A stretch of DNA of 39,744 nucleotides, taken from the NCBI RefSeq assembly GCF_001667265.1, contig NZ_LZHW01000095.1:1-39744 (forward strand), read 5' to 3'. Each line of letters opens with the position of its first letter. Within the stretch, counting starts at the first letter, position 1. This stretch comes from Mycobacterium sp. ACS4331. GTDB taxonomy: Bacteria > Actinomycetota > Actinomycetes > Mycobacteriales > Mycobacteriaceae. Below, piece after piece: positions 15,990 through 24,677 of the stretch. The position numbers were made by a program, and so were the translations under genes. A model generated the notes under the pieces. It saw only the letters and a list, made by a program, of their open reading frames with translations, had not been told where the DNA came from and did not search any database.

Positions 15990-17081
15990 ATGCGCGCATT
16001 CGCCTGCCCGGTGTGCCACGGCTACATCGCATTCGAAAGCGATCGCTGCACGTCGTGCGGTGCGCGGGTGGGGTTGGTGCTGCCGACGAGGGAGATGGCC
16101 GCGATCGGAACCGAGCCGGGTGCGACCGTCGTCGTCGACGGCCGGGCGTGGACGCACTGCACGCAGCGACGAACCCTGGAGTGCAACTGGCTCACCCCGG
16201 TCGATCAGGCGGCCGAGCAGCGGGGCCGCTGCCTGGCCTGCTCGCTGATCCGCCGGGAACCGGACTCCGACGACACCCTGGCCCGCGAGAAGCTGGTGCC
16301 CGCGGCCCGCGCTCTGCACCGCGTGGTGTACCAGCTCGACGACCTCCACCTGCCGCTGGAGCCGTGGTGGCGCCGGGACGGCGGACTGGCGTTCGATCTG
16401 CTCTCCAGTTACAGCAACGGGCAGAAGGTGCTGATCGGGCATGCCGACGGCGTGATCACCATCGACGTGGTGGAGACCCTCGACGACTACCGCGAGAGGC
16501 TGCGCATCGCCCTCGGCGAGCCGTACCGCACGGTGCTCGGGCACTTCCGCCACGAGCTCGGCCACTACTACCAGAGCATCCTGGTGGAGACCGGCGACGG
16601 CGCGGCGCGGCACCTCGATGCGTGCCGCGCACTGTTCGGCGACGAGCAGAGCAGCTACTCGGACGCGATCGAACGGCACTACGCGTTGGGGGCACCGAAG
16701 GGTTGGGAGGAGTCCTTCATCTCGGAGTACGCGACGATGCACCCCTGGGAGGATTTCGCCGAGTGTTTCGCGCACTACCTGCACATCACCGACACCATCG
16801 ACACCACTCGTGAGGCCGGGATGGTGCTGCGCGCCGACCGGGTCCGGTTCTCGGCGCCCCGGGATGTCGCGCCGTTGGAGTCCTACGACGACGCGCCCAT
16901 CGAGCAGCTGCTGTTCGACTGGCGCTGGATCTCGCTGTTCTTCAACCGGGTCAACACCGCGATGGGCAAGCCACCGCTGTATCCGTTCACACTGACACCC
17001 CCGGTGGCGGCCAAACTGGGGTTCGTCCACCGGGTGGTGCGCGACACCGCCCGCGAGCAGAAGGCCGGGGTTCCGCTGTGA
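15990..17081 (+). CDS. Putative zinc-binding metallopeptidase with N-terminal zinc ribbon
   Basis: A 363-residue protein. Residues 6-23 form a CPVC ... CTSC zinc ribbon, and a second cysteine set lies at C57, C65, C81 and C84. The HExxH peptidase motif is HELGH at residues 188-192, followed by a GWEESFISEYA / HPWEDFAECFAHY region that likely supplies the third ligand. This matches the family of putative zinc-binding peptidases common in actinobacteria; the substrate is unknown. The ATG at 15990 starts directly before the ribbon. The stop overlaps the GTG of the TetR gene (GTGA), so the two are coupled. Confidence 0.88.
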   Translation: MRAFACPVCHGYIAFESDRCTSCGARVGLVLPTREMAAIGTEPGATVVVDGRAWTHCTQRRTLECNWLTPVDQAAEQRGRCLACSLIRREPDSDDTLAREKLVPAARALHRVVYQLDDLHLPLEPWWRRDGGLAFDLLSSYSNGQKVLIGHADGVITIDVVETLDDYRERLRIALGEPYRTVLGHFRHELGHYYQSILVETGDGAARHLDACRALFGDEQSSYSDAIERHYALGAPKGWEESFISEYATMHPWEDFAECFAHYLHITDTIDTTREAGMVLRADRVRFSAPRDVAPLESYDDAPIEQLLFDWRWISLFFNRVNTAMGKPPLYPFTLTPPVAAKLGFVHRVVRDTAREQKAGVPL

Positions 17082-17662
17082 GCACGCAGTTGCCGACGTC
17101 GGAGCCGGACGGCGGCGACGAGGTGGAGCGCATTCTGTCCGCAGCCGTCGCGGTGATGCAGCGCGTGGCTCCGGGCACGCCGCGGGTCAGTGACATTGTC
17201 GCCGAGGCGAATTCGTCGAACAAGGCGTTCTACCGCTACTTCGCGGGCAAGGACGAGCTGTTCCTGGCGGTGATGCGGCGCGGTGTGGCCCTGACGACGA
17301 CCTACCTGGAACGGCTGATGGCCAAGGAGACCGACCCGGCCGAGAAGATCGCGCGCTGGATCGAGGGCGTGCTCGAGCAGGTCGCCGATCCCGAACAGCT
17401 GAGCACCAGTCGGGCCACCACCGCTCAGATGTCGGCGTCGGCGAACCGCAGCGTCGCCAACAGCGACATCATGTCCCCGATGCGCGACCTGCTCACCGAA
17501 CCCACTGCGGCCCTTGGACTCTCACCGCTGGATGCCGACGCGGTGTTCCTGTGCACCACCGGCACAATGCGCCGCTTCTTCGGTGCGGGCCAGCGACCCA
17601 GCGCCGACGACATCGCGCATGTGGTGCGGTTCTGCCTGCGCGGGATCGGGGTTCGCCGCTAG
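17078..17662 (+). CDS. TetR family transcriptional regulator
   Basis: A 194-residue protein with an HTH at about residues 37-56 (RVSDIVAEANSSNKAFYRYF) followed by the usual GKDELFLAVM helix. The start is GTG at 17078, overlapping the peptidase stop by 4 nt, so it is made from the same transcript. The gene converges with the alkyl sulfatase gene with a 4-nt overlap (CTAG at 17659-17662). Targets are unknown; no obvious palindrome was found beside it. Confidence 0.88.
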   Translation: MSTQLPTSEPDGGDEVERILSAAVAVMQRVAPGTPRVSDIVAEANSSNKAFYRYFAGKDELFLAVMRRGVALTTTYLERLMAKETDPAEKIARWIEGVLEQVADPEQLSTSRATTAQMSASANRSVANSDIMSPMRDLLTEPTAALGLSPLDADAVFLCTTGTMRRFFGAGQRPSADDIAHVVRFCLRGIGVRR

Positions 17663-19536
17663 GGCGTCACGATGTTGAAGTCGGGATCGGGTGTGTCGAG
17701 CACCTCGGTGAACCGCTGCAACGCGGTGGCGTCGCCGCCGATCCGCAGACCGGGCGAAGTCAGGTCGCCGCCGGCGAGGGCGAGCAGGCGCACCGAGGAG
17801 GCCAGGGTGAGCGTGGCGGTGGCTGTCGCCGGGTCGGCGGGAAGCCCGCGGTGCACCAGCACCCCGTTGCGCAGGGTCAGCCGGTGGTTGTCGCCGGTGT
17901 CCTCGAAGGTGATGTCGAAGGCCAGGTCCAGATCCCAGGCTCGCGGGCCGTTGACGCTGATCGCCAGTGCGTCGAAGATCTGCTCGGGGGTCAGCTGCGC
18001 CAGCAGGGTCGGTGCCGAGGCCTGGGTCGGGGTGCCGAAGTTGCCGTCGGACAACTCGGTGGCACCGGAGAGGAAGAAGTTGCGCCACGGGCCGCTCTCG
18101 GATCCGTAGGCCAACTGCTGCAGGGTCGCGATGTAGAGCGCACGCGCCTGCCTGTGATCCGGTTCGGTGAAGATGACGTGGTCCAAGAGTGTTGCGGCCC
18201 AGCGGTAGTCGCCGCCATCGTAGGCCTGCGACGCGATCTCGACCACCCGGTCGACGCCGCCGATCGCGGCCACGTAGCGCGGTCCGATGGCCTCCGGCGG
18301 GTGCGCCCACAACCGTGCCGGGTTGCCGTCGAACCAGCCCATGTACCGCTGGTAGACGGCCTTGACGTTGTGGCTGACCGAACCGTAGTAGCCGTGCGCA
18401 TGCCAGGCCCGTTCAAGCGCGGGCGGCATCGGGAAGTCCTCGGCGATCTCGATGCCGGTGTACCCCTGGTTGAGCAGGCGCAGGGTCTGGTCATGCAGGT
18501 AGGCATACAGATCCCGTTGCAGCGAAAGGTATTCGACGATGCGGTCCCGGCCCCACGTCGGCCAGTGATGCGAGGCGAACACCACATCGGTGCGCTCCGA
18601 CCAGGTGTCGATGGCCTCGGTGAGATAGCCCGCCCAACCGTGCGGATCACGGACCAGCGCGCCGCGCAGCGTCAGCAGGTTGTGCAGGTTGTGGGTGGCG
18701 TTCTCGGCCATGCACAACGCCCGGAACCGCGGGAAGTAGAAGTGCATCTCGGCCGGCGCCTCGGTGCCCGGCGCCATCTGGAACTCGATCTCGACGCCGT
18801 CGATGGTGTGCGTCTGCCCCGTCTCGGTGATGTCGATCGTGGGCACGATGATCGCGACCTCACCGGTCGACGGTGTCTGTCCCAGTCCGCAGCCGACCTG
18901 CCCGCGCGGCCCACGCTCCAGGCTGGCCCCGTACATGTATCCCGCGCGCCGCGCCATCGCGGTACCGGCGTACACGTTCTCCTGCACCGCGTGTTCGGTG
19001 AATCCCTCGGGCGCCAGGACCGCGACCCGGCCCGCGTCGACGTCGGCCTGCGTCGTCACTCCCAGCACGCCGCCGAAGTGATCGACATGGCTGTGGGTGT
19101 AGATGACCGCGACCACCGTGCGTTCACCGCGGTGCTGCCGGTACAGCGCCAGTGCGGCCGCGGCGGTCTCGGTGCTGACAAGGGGGTCGATGACGATGAT
19201 GCCGGTGTCCCCCTCGACGAACGTGATGTTCGACAGGTCCAGGCCGCGCACCTGATAGATGCCCTCGACCACCTCGTAGAGGCCCTGCTTGGCGCACAGT
19301 CGGCTCTGCCGCCACAAGCTGGGATGAACCGAGGTGGGAGCGTCGCCCTCCAGGAACGCGTAGGCGTCGTTGTCCCACACCACCCGCCCGTCGGCGGCCT
19401 TGACGATGCACGGTTCGAGACGCCCGAGGAACCCCCGGTCGGCATCCGCGAAATCCTGGGTGTCCTCGAACGGCAGCGTCTCCAGATGCTGGGCGTGGGC
19501 CGCTTCGATGGACGGGGCGGGCGCATGGGTGTCCAT
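17659..19536 (-). CDS. Alkyl/aryl-sulfatase, metallo-beta-lactamase fold (Rv3762c-like)
   Basis: A 625-residue zinc enzyme expected to hydrolyse primary alkyl sulfates such as dodecyl sulfate, releasing sulfate and a fatty alcohol. The metallo-beta-lactamase motif THSHVDHFGG covers H148, H150, D152 and H153. A helical dimerisation region follows, and the C-terminal part from about residue 500 (TPEQIFDALAISVNGPRAWDLDLAFDITFED) is the SCP2-like alkyl-sulfatase C-terminal domain. The length is typical of SdsA/BDS1-type enzymes. No signal peptide is apparent. The ATG at 19536 lies 35 bp from the GT39 gene upstream on the same strand, so it may be the last gene of that transcript. Confidence 0.92.
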   Translation of the reverse strand: MDTHAPAPSIEAAHAQHLETLPFEDTQDFADADRGFLGRLEPCIVKAADGRVVWDNDAYAFLEGDAPTSVHPSLWRQSRLCAKQGLYEVVEGIYQVRGLDLSNITFVEGDTGIIVIDPLVSTETAAAALALYRQHRGERTVVAVIYTHSHVDHFGGVLGVTTQADVDAGRVAVLAPEGFTEHAVQENVYAGTAMARRAGYMYGASLERGPRGQVGCGLGQTPSTGEVAIIVPTIDITETGQTHTIDGVEIEFQMAPGTEAPAEMHFYFPRFRALCMAENATHNLHNLLTLRGALVRDPHGWAGYLTEAIDTWSERTDVVFASHHWPTWGRDRIVEYLSLQRDLYAYLHDQTLRLLNQGYTGIEIAEDFPMPPALERAWHAHGYYGSVSHNVKAVYQRYMGWFDGNPARLWAHPPEAIGPRYVAAIGGVDRVVEIASQAYDGGDYRWAATLLDHVIFTEPDHRQARALYIATLQQLAYGSESGPWRNFFLSGATELSDGNFGTPTQASAPTLLAQLTPEQIFDALAISVNGPRAWDLDLAFDITFEDTGDNHRLTLRNGVLVHRGLPADPATATATLTLASSVRLLALAGGDLTSPGLRIGGDATALQRFTEVLDTPDPDFNIVTP

Positions 19537-19571
19537 CCACCCAGTGTCTCCCGAGCGGCGAGGTTCCGTCC

Positions 19572-21464
19572 TCAGTTCTGCAGGTCGTAGACCGTCATTC
19601 CGTCGACCTTCTCGAACGGGAACGCGGCCTGCACCCACTCGCTGATCTCGGCGCCCGCTCCGTCGCCGCCCATCCCGCCAGGCGGGGGGCCGGGCCGGCC
19701 GGCGTCGGCGATGAAGTACCGCACCTGCCCGTCGGCGACGTAGGCCTTGAACTGCTCCAGCGTCGGTGAGTTGTCACCGCCGTTGAATCCGCCGATCGCC
19801 ATGATCGAGGTCTGCGTCCTGAGCATCAGGTCGCCGGCCAGGTGTGACCCGACGGTCGCAGCGGCCCAGCGGTTGTCGGTGTCTTTGAGCATGGCCTGCA
19901 CGGTTTCCGACTCGGATCGACCGGCACCGCCGGGAAAGCCGGGACCTCCGGGGAAGCCGGGACCTCCGCGACCGGGGCCCGAGGTCGGGATGGCACCGCC
20001 GTGGCTGTCCAGCACCGTCTCGACGGTGTAGGCCGCGGTTCCCGCCAGCCCGAACAGCAGGCCGGCGGCCGCGACGGCGGCGGTGTACCGGCCCAGTGCG
20101 TGCGCGCCGGCGATCAGGAGCGCGGCGACCGCGATGGTCCCCACAAGCACGGTCCACCGCAGCCACGGCTGCCACTCCGGCGTGCGGTCCAACAGCACGA
20201 AGCTCCATACCCCGGTGACCGCCAGCATGACGCCGAGAACGATCCGACTCGACCGGAACTGCCTGCCACGCCACAACTCTCGGGTCGCAATCGCCACCAC
20301 CGCGGCGATTCCGGGCGCCAGGGCGACGGTGTAATAGGGATGCATGATCCCCTTCATCCAGCTGAACACCACGGCCGTGCTGACCAGCCATCCGCCCCAC
20401 AGCAGCAGGGCGGCGCGGGTCGGGTCCGTGCGGGGCGCACGGCGGGTGAACCACAGTCCCGCGATCAGTCCGATCAACGCAGCCGGCAGCAGCCATGAGA
20501 TCTCGGTGCCCATCGACTCGCCGAACATGCGCAGCACACCCGGGTCTCCGCCGAACATCGCACCGCCCGGGCCGCCACCGCCACCGCTTCCAGGGCCGCC
20601 GCCGCTTCCGCGGGTCGGGTTTCCGTCACCGCCGAGCACGCGCCCGAGTCCGTTGTAGCCCAGCGTGAGCTGCAGCAGGCTGTTGTCGGTCGATCCGCCG
20701 ATGTAGGGCCGGGAGTCGGCGGGCCACAGGCTGACCAGCGCGACGAACCAACCGCCGGAGACGATCATGGCCACGAGGCCGACCAGCAGATCACGAAGGC
20801 GCACCCATACGCTGCCCGGCACGGCCACCAGGACCACCAACGCCAGCGCGGGCACCACCAGGAAGGCCTGAAGGAGTTTGGCCAGGAACGCGAAACCCAA
20901 TGCGACACCGGCCAATGCGACCCACCGGGTCGAGTGCCCGTCGAGTGCGCGCACGATGCAGTAGCCCGCGGCCACCAGCAGCAGCACCAGCAGCGCGTCG
21001 GGGTTGTTGAATCGGAACATCAATGCCGCGACCGGCGTCAGCGCGAGGGCGGTCCCGGCGAGCAGGCCCGCCCCGGCGCCGTTGGTCCGTCGCACCGCCG
21101 CGTACAGCAGTGCGACCGCGGCGACCCCCATGAGCGCCTGCGGCACCAGCATGCTCCACGAGTTGAAGCCGAACACTCGACCCGACAACCCCATGACCCA
21201 CATCGCGGCGGGCGGCTTGTCGACGGTGATCGCGTTGCCCGCGTCCAGCGAACCGAACAGCCACGCCTTCCAACTCTGGGTGCCGGCCTGCACCGCGGCG
21301 GCGTAGAACTCGTTGGCCCAGCCCATCGCGCCGAGCGCCCACAGGTAGAGCACCGCGGTTCCCGAGAGCAGAGCGGCCAGCGCCGGCCGTTCCCACCTCG
21401 GGCTGACCGTTGTGCGCACAGACACCGCGGTGGATTCGGTGACCGGCTCCTGCACGACGGTCAT
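19572..21464 (-). CDS. GT39-type membrane glycosyltransferase (GT-C), distal paralogue
   Basis: A 630-residue membrane protein with about a dozen hydrophobic segments. The first extracytoplasmic loop holds AWLFGSLDAGNAITVDKPPAAMW, whose aspartates fit the catalytic loop of polyprenyl-phosphate-sugar-dependent GT-C enzymes (GT39/ArnT-like). Two glycine/proline-rich stretches occur, one in a loop (after VLGGDGNPTRG) and one before the C-terminal soluble domain. That domain contains MAIGGFNGGDNSPTLEQF and ends in MTVYDLQN. The ATG at 21464 overlaps the GT2/GtrA stop by 4 nt. It is paralogous to the gene at 22789-24615. The sugar and acceptor are unknown. Confidence 0.88.
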   Translation of the reverse strand: MTVVQEPVTESTAVSVRTTVSPRWERPALAALLSGTAVLYLWALGAMGWANEFYAAAVQAGTQSWKAWLFGSLDAGNAITVDKPPAAMWVMGLSGRVFGFNSWSMLVPQALMGVAAVALLYAAVRRTNGAGAGLLAGTALALTPVAALMFRFNNPDALLVLLLVAAGYCIVRALDGHSTRWVALAGVALGFAFLAKLLQAFLVVPALALVVLVAVPGSVWVRLRDLLVGLVAMIVSGGWFVALVSLWPADSRPYIGGSTDNSLLQLTLGYNGLGRVLGGDGNPTRGSGGGPGSGGGGGPGGAMFGGDPGVLRMFGESMGTEISWLLPAALIGLIAGLWFTRRAPRTDPTRAALLLWGGWLVSTAVVFSWMKGIMHPYYTVALAPGIAAVVAIATRELWRGRQFRSSRIVLGVMLAVTGVWSFVLLDRTPEWQPWLRWTVLVGTIAVAALLIAGAHALGRYTAAVAAAGLLFGLAGTAAYTVETVLDSHGGAIPTSGPGRGGPGFPGGPGFPGGAGRSESETVQAMLKDTDNRWAAATVGSHLAGDLMLRTQTSIMAIGGFNGGDNSPTLEQFKAYVADGQVRYFIADAGRPGPPPGGMGGDGAGAEISEWVQAAFPFEKVDGMTVYDLQN

Positions 21465-22726
21465 CGTGTCAGGCCCCTGCCGGTGCGCCGGGGGTGGAAC
21501 ACCCAGCCGCGCAGCAGGACGAAACGGACGACGGTGGCCAACAGGTTCGCACCCACGAGCACCCCGAGTTCCACCGGGCGGGCGGGTTCGCTCATGGTGT
21601 GCAGCAGGGCCAGCGACCCGCTGGTCAGCGCCAGGCCGATGCCGAACACCACCAGACCTTCGATCTGATGGCGCGCCACCCCTGCTCGGCCCCGAACCCC
21701 GAACGTGAATCGCCGGTTGGCGGCGGTGTTGGCGATCGCGGTGGCCAACAGGGCCACCAGGTTGGCGCCCTGGGGCCCCAGCCCCGATCGCAGGGCCAGG
21801 AACAGCACGAGGTAGGCGATGGTGCTGCAGATGCCGACGGTCGCGAAGAAGACCCCCTGGCGCAGCAGCGATCTCGGTGCGGCCGCCTCGGCCGAGCCGG
21901 TGAACTGGGCTGCGATGGCCGCGACGGGAATCTCGCCGGAGGCGAAACCCCTCAGCAGCCGGGCCACGCCCTTGAGGTCGGCGACAGCGGTCGCGACGAT
22001 GTCCACGCGACTGTCCGGGTCGTCGACCCAATCCACGGGGACCTCGTGAATCCGCAGGCCGCAGCGCTGGGCGAGCACCAGCAGTTCGGTGTCGAAGAAC
22101 CATCCGGTGTCCTCGACGTGGGGCAGGAGTGCGGCGGCCGCATCGGCGCGCAGGGCCTTGAAGCCGCACTGCGCGTCCGAGAAACGCGCGGCCAGCGTGG
22201 ACCGCAGGATGAGGTTGTAGCAGCGCGAGATGATTTCGCGTTTGGGACCGCGGACCACACGTGAACCGCGTGACAGCCGGGATCCGATCGCGAGGTCGGA
22301 GTGTCCGGTGATCAGGGGTGCGACCAACGGCAGCAGCGCCGCCAGGTCCGTCGAGAGGTCGACGTCCATGTAGGCCAGCACGGGTGCGTCGGACTCCGAC
22401 CAGACCGCGTGCAGGGCCCGGCCTCGGCCCTTCTGCTCGAGTCGGCACACCCGCACATCGCTGAGTTCCTCGGCCAACCGCGCCGCGATCTGCGGCGTGG
22501 CGTCGACGCTCGCGTTGTCGGCGACCGTGATGCGGAAGGTGAACGGGAACTGCTCGGTCAGGTAGCGGTGCAGGCGGTGCACCGAGTCGGCCAGCGCGGC
22601 CTGCTCGTTGTAGACCGGAACCACGACGTCGAGCACCGGCACGCCCCGCTCCGCGGCTAGCCGGGCCGCGTTGGGCCTGGCCTGAGATGGCGCGAACGCG
22701 GGTGCGTGTTCGACTGCGACGGTCAT
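21461..22726 (-). CDS. Bifunctional GT2 glycosyltransferase / GtrA flippase-like protein
   Basis: A 421-residue fusion. Residues of about 30-260 are a GT-A family 2 transferase (VLDVVVPVYNEQ, then the metal-binding DVD at 121-123 in YMDVDLSTDLAAL), of the dolichyl/polyprenyl-phosphate sugar synthase type. Residues of about 290-415 form a four-helix GtrA domain with ANTAANRRFTFGVRGR, expected to flip the lipid-linked sugar. The ATG at 22726 was chosen because a regulatory box lies at the same 44-nt distance seen at two other genes. An in-frame ATG at 22792 overlaps the previous stop (ATGA) and would add 22 residues; it remains possible. Confidence 0.88.
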   Translation of the reverse strand: MTVAVEHAPAFAPSQARPNAARLAAERGVPVLDVVVPVYNEQAALADSVHRLHRYLTEQFPFTFRITVADNASVDATPQIAARLAEELSDVRVCRLEQKGRGRALHAVWSESDAPVLAYMDVDLSTDLAALLPLVAPLITGHSDLAIGSRLSRGSRVVRGPKREIISRCYNLILRSTLAARFSDAQCGFKALRADAAAALLPHVEDTGWFFDTELLVLAQRCGLRIHEVPVDWVDDPDSRVDIVATAVADLKGVARLLRGFASGEIPVAAIAAQFTGSAEAAAPRSLLRQGVFFATVGICSTIAYLVLFLALRSGLGPQGANLVALLATAIANTAANRRFTFGVRGRAGVARHQIEGLVVFGIGLALTSGSLALLHTMSEPARPVELGVLVGANLLATVVRFVLLRGWVFHPRRTGRGLTR

Positions 22727-22770
22727 GAATCCATCGTCGGACCCGGTCGTGGGGCCACGGTGGGCGGTGG

Positions 22771-22788
22771 CTATGTGCTTCCTGTGAA
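22771..22788 (-). promoter_or_regulatory. TcrX/PhoP-type direct-repeat box upstream of GT2/GtrA
   Basis: On the plus strand it reads CTATGTG-CTTC-CTGTGAA, two 7-mers with an 11-bp period. In gene sense it is TTCACAG-N4-CACATAG. Exactly 44 nt separate it from the start at 22726. Near-identical boxes with the same spacing precede the GT39 gene and tcrX. The layout matches OmpR-family regulator sites and resembles the known PhoP consensus TCACAGC-N4-TCACAGC. Confidence 0.65.
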
Positions 22789-24615
22789 TCATGCGCCGAG
22801 GTCGTAGAGGGTTGTGCCGTCGATGACCTGCCAGGGGAACGTCGCCTCAACCCACTCGGTGATGCGCTCGGCGGCGTCGCTGCCACCGTGGTCCACGCGT
22901 CCGGGACCCGGCATCGACGCCGCGATGAAGTAATGGATGCGGCCCTGTGCGACGTAGTCCTGGAACTGTTCGAGGGTGGGCGCGGGGTCTGTGCCGTTGA
23001 ATCCGCCGATGGCCATCACCGGTGCGCCGGTGGCCAACTGATGGCCCGCGGCGTTGTTGGACCCCACCACCGCGGCCGCCCAGGTGTAGTCGTCGGCATC
23101 GGCCGCGATGGTCTCGGCGAGCCGGGCACTGGGCCGGGAGATGTCCAGGAATCCGGGCGGTCCGCCGAATCCGCCCGCGGGGCCGGTGGACGGGACGGCG
23201 CCGGTGTGCGCGGTGGCGGCGGTCGCGACTGTGTAGGCGACCGGTCCAGCCAGGCAGGCCGCCAGGGCGGCGACCCCGACCGCGGCTGCGGCGCCCGGGG
23301 CCAACCTGGCAGCGATCACCAACAGCAGCGCGGTCGTCAGCCCGACCAAAAGTACGCTCCATCGCAGCCACGGCATCCACGATGAATGACGCTGCAGCAG
23401 AAGAAAACTCAGCATCGCAGTGATCGCCGTCAGACCAGCGAGCGTGGTGGCACAGCGTGGATCGGTGCGCCGGGCCCACAACAACGGCAAGCCGATGCCG
23501 ATACAGCCGGCAACCGCGGGCGCAAGCGCCACGGTGTAGTAGGGGTGCACGATGCCGTTCATCCAGCTGAACACCACCGCGGTGGTCAGCAGCCAACCGC
23601 CCCACAGCAGCAGCCCGGACCGGGTGGGGTCGGTGCGCCCTCCGCCCCTGACGATGACCAGCCCCGCGACCAGCGCGATCAGCGCCGCCGGAAGAAGCCA
23701 GCCGATCGGAGGGCCCATCTCCCCGCCGAGCAGCCTGCCCCACCCGACGTCGTGGTTGAGGTTGCCGAGGCCGCCCACCTCCTCGCCGGTCAGGCGGCCC
23801 ACACCGTTGTAACCCAGCGCCAGTTCGATGATCGAATTGTTCTGTGAGCCGCCGATGTACGGTCTGGCGTCGGATGGCCACAGTTCCACCAGCAGCAGAT
23901 ACCAGCCCGCGCTGAGCACCATGGCCAGGGCGGCGCCGCACAGGCGCCGCAACCGCGACCGCCACGTCAGGTCCGCGCACACCAGGAACACCACCGCGAG
24001 CACCGGCACCACCAGGATGGCCTGCAGCATCTTGGCCAGGAATGCGACGCCGATCGCCGTGCCCGCCAACACCATCCACCACCGCGAACTGTCGCGTTCG
24101 AGCGCACGCTGCACGCACAGGGTCGCGACCACCAGCATCAGCACCAGCAGGGCATCGGGGTTGTTGAATCGGAAGATCAACGCGGCCACCGGCGTCCACG
24201 CCAGCACGATCCCGGCCAGCAGGGCCGCGCCAGGTCCCGCGGCGCGGCGCACCGCGGCGTACAGCGCGGCGACCGCGGCGACGCCCATGAGCGCCTGGGG
24301 CACCAGCATGCTCCACGGATTGAATCCGAAGACCCGCACCGAGATGCCCATCACCCAGAGCGCCCCCGGCGTCTTGTCGACCGTGATGGCGTTGGCCGCA
24401 TCGCTCGACCCGAACAGCCATGCGGTCCAACTCTGGGACCCGGCCTGCACGGCGGCGGCGTAGAAGCCGTTGGCCCATCCGCTGGCGCCAAGATTCCACA
24501 GGTACACAGCGGCTGCGGTCAGCAGCAGCGCGATCACCGAGACGGCCTCGCGGCGAGATCCGCGCGCCGGAGTCAGTGCCCGGGGCGCGGTCGGCCGGGG
24601 CGCGGTGATCGTCAC
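22789..24615 (-). CDS. GT39-type membrane glycosyltransferase (GT-C), proximal paralogue
   Basis: A 608-residue membrane glycosyltransferase paralogous to the protein at 19572-21464. They share FYAAAVQAG(S/T)QSW, AWLFGS, DAxNAITVDK and a C-terminal domain with MAIGGFNGxDxxPTLEQF. The first-loop VDKTPGALW aspartate is kept. It lacks the long glycine-rich loop insertion of its paralogue. No ATG is available in a good position; GTG at 24615 (TITAPRPTAPRAL) is chosen because it puts the upstream regulatory box at the same 44-nt distance as in tcrX and the GT2 gene. GTG at 24633 is an alternative. It follows tcrY on the same strand. Confidence 0.85.
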   Translation of the reverse strand: MTITAPRPTAPRALTPARGSRREAVSVIALLLTAAAVYLWNLGASGWANGFYAAAVQAGSQSWTAWLFGSSDAANAITVDKTPGALWVMGISVRVFGFNPWSMLVPQALMGVAAVAALYAAVRRAAGPGAALLAGIVLAWTPVAALIFRFNNPDALLVLMLVVATLCVQRALERDSSRWWMVLAGTAIGVAFLAKMLQAILVVPVLAVVFLVCADLTWRSRLRRLCGAALAMVLSAGWYLLLVELWPSDARPYIGGSQNNSIIELALGYNGVGRLTGEEVGGLGNLNHDVGWGRLLGGEMGPPIGWLLPAALIALVAGLVIVRGGGRTDPTRSGLLLWGGWLLTTAVVFSWMNGIVHPYYTVALAPAVAGCIGIGLPLLWARRTDPRCATTLAGLTAITAMLSFLLLQRHSSWMPWLRWSVLLVGLTTALLLVIAARLAPGAAAAVGVAALAACLAGPVAYTVATAATAHTGAVPSTGPAGGFGGPPGFLDISRPSARLAETIAADADDYTWAAAVVGSNNAAGHQLATGAPVMAIGGFNGTDPAPTLEQFQDYVAQGRIHYFIAASMPGPGRVDHGGSDAAERITEWVEATFPWQVIDGTTLYDLGA

Positions 24616-24659
24616 CTCTGCAGGTTGACGCACCAAGTTCGCCGAAGGCTTGGCGCCGG

Positions 24660-24677
24660 CTATGTGCCCGCTGTGAG
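24660..24677 (-). promoter_or_regulatory. TcrX/PhoP-type direct-repeat box upstream of proximal GT39 gene
   Basis: On the plus strand it reads CTATGTG-CCCG-CTGTGAG (11-bp period). In gene sense it is CTCACAG-CGGG-CACATAG, which contains a perfect TCACAGC half-site. It overlaps the last codons and stop of tcrY and is 44 nt from the GTG at 24615, the same spacing as the two sister boxes. Overlap with coding sequence makes chance possible for this copy alone, but not for the set of three. Confidence 0.65.
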
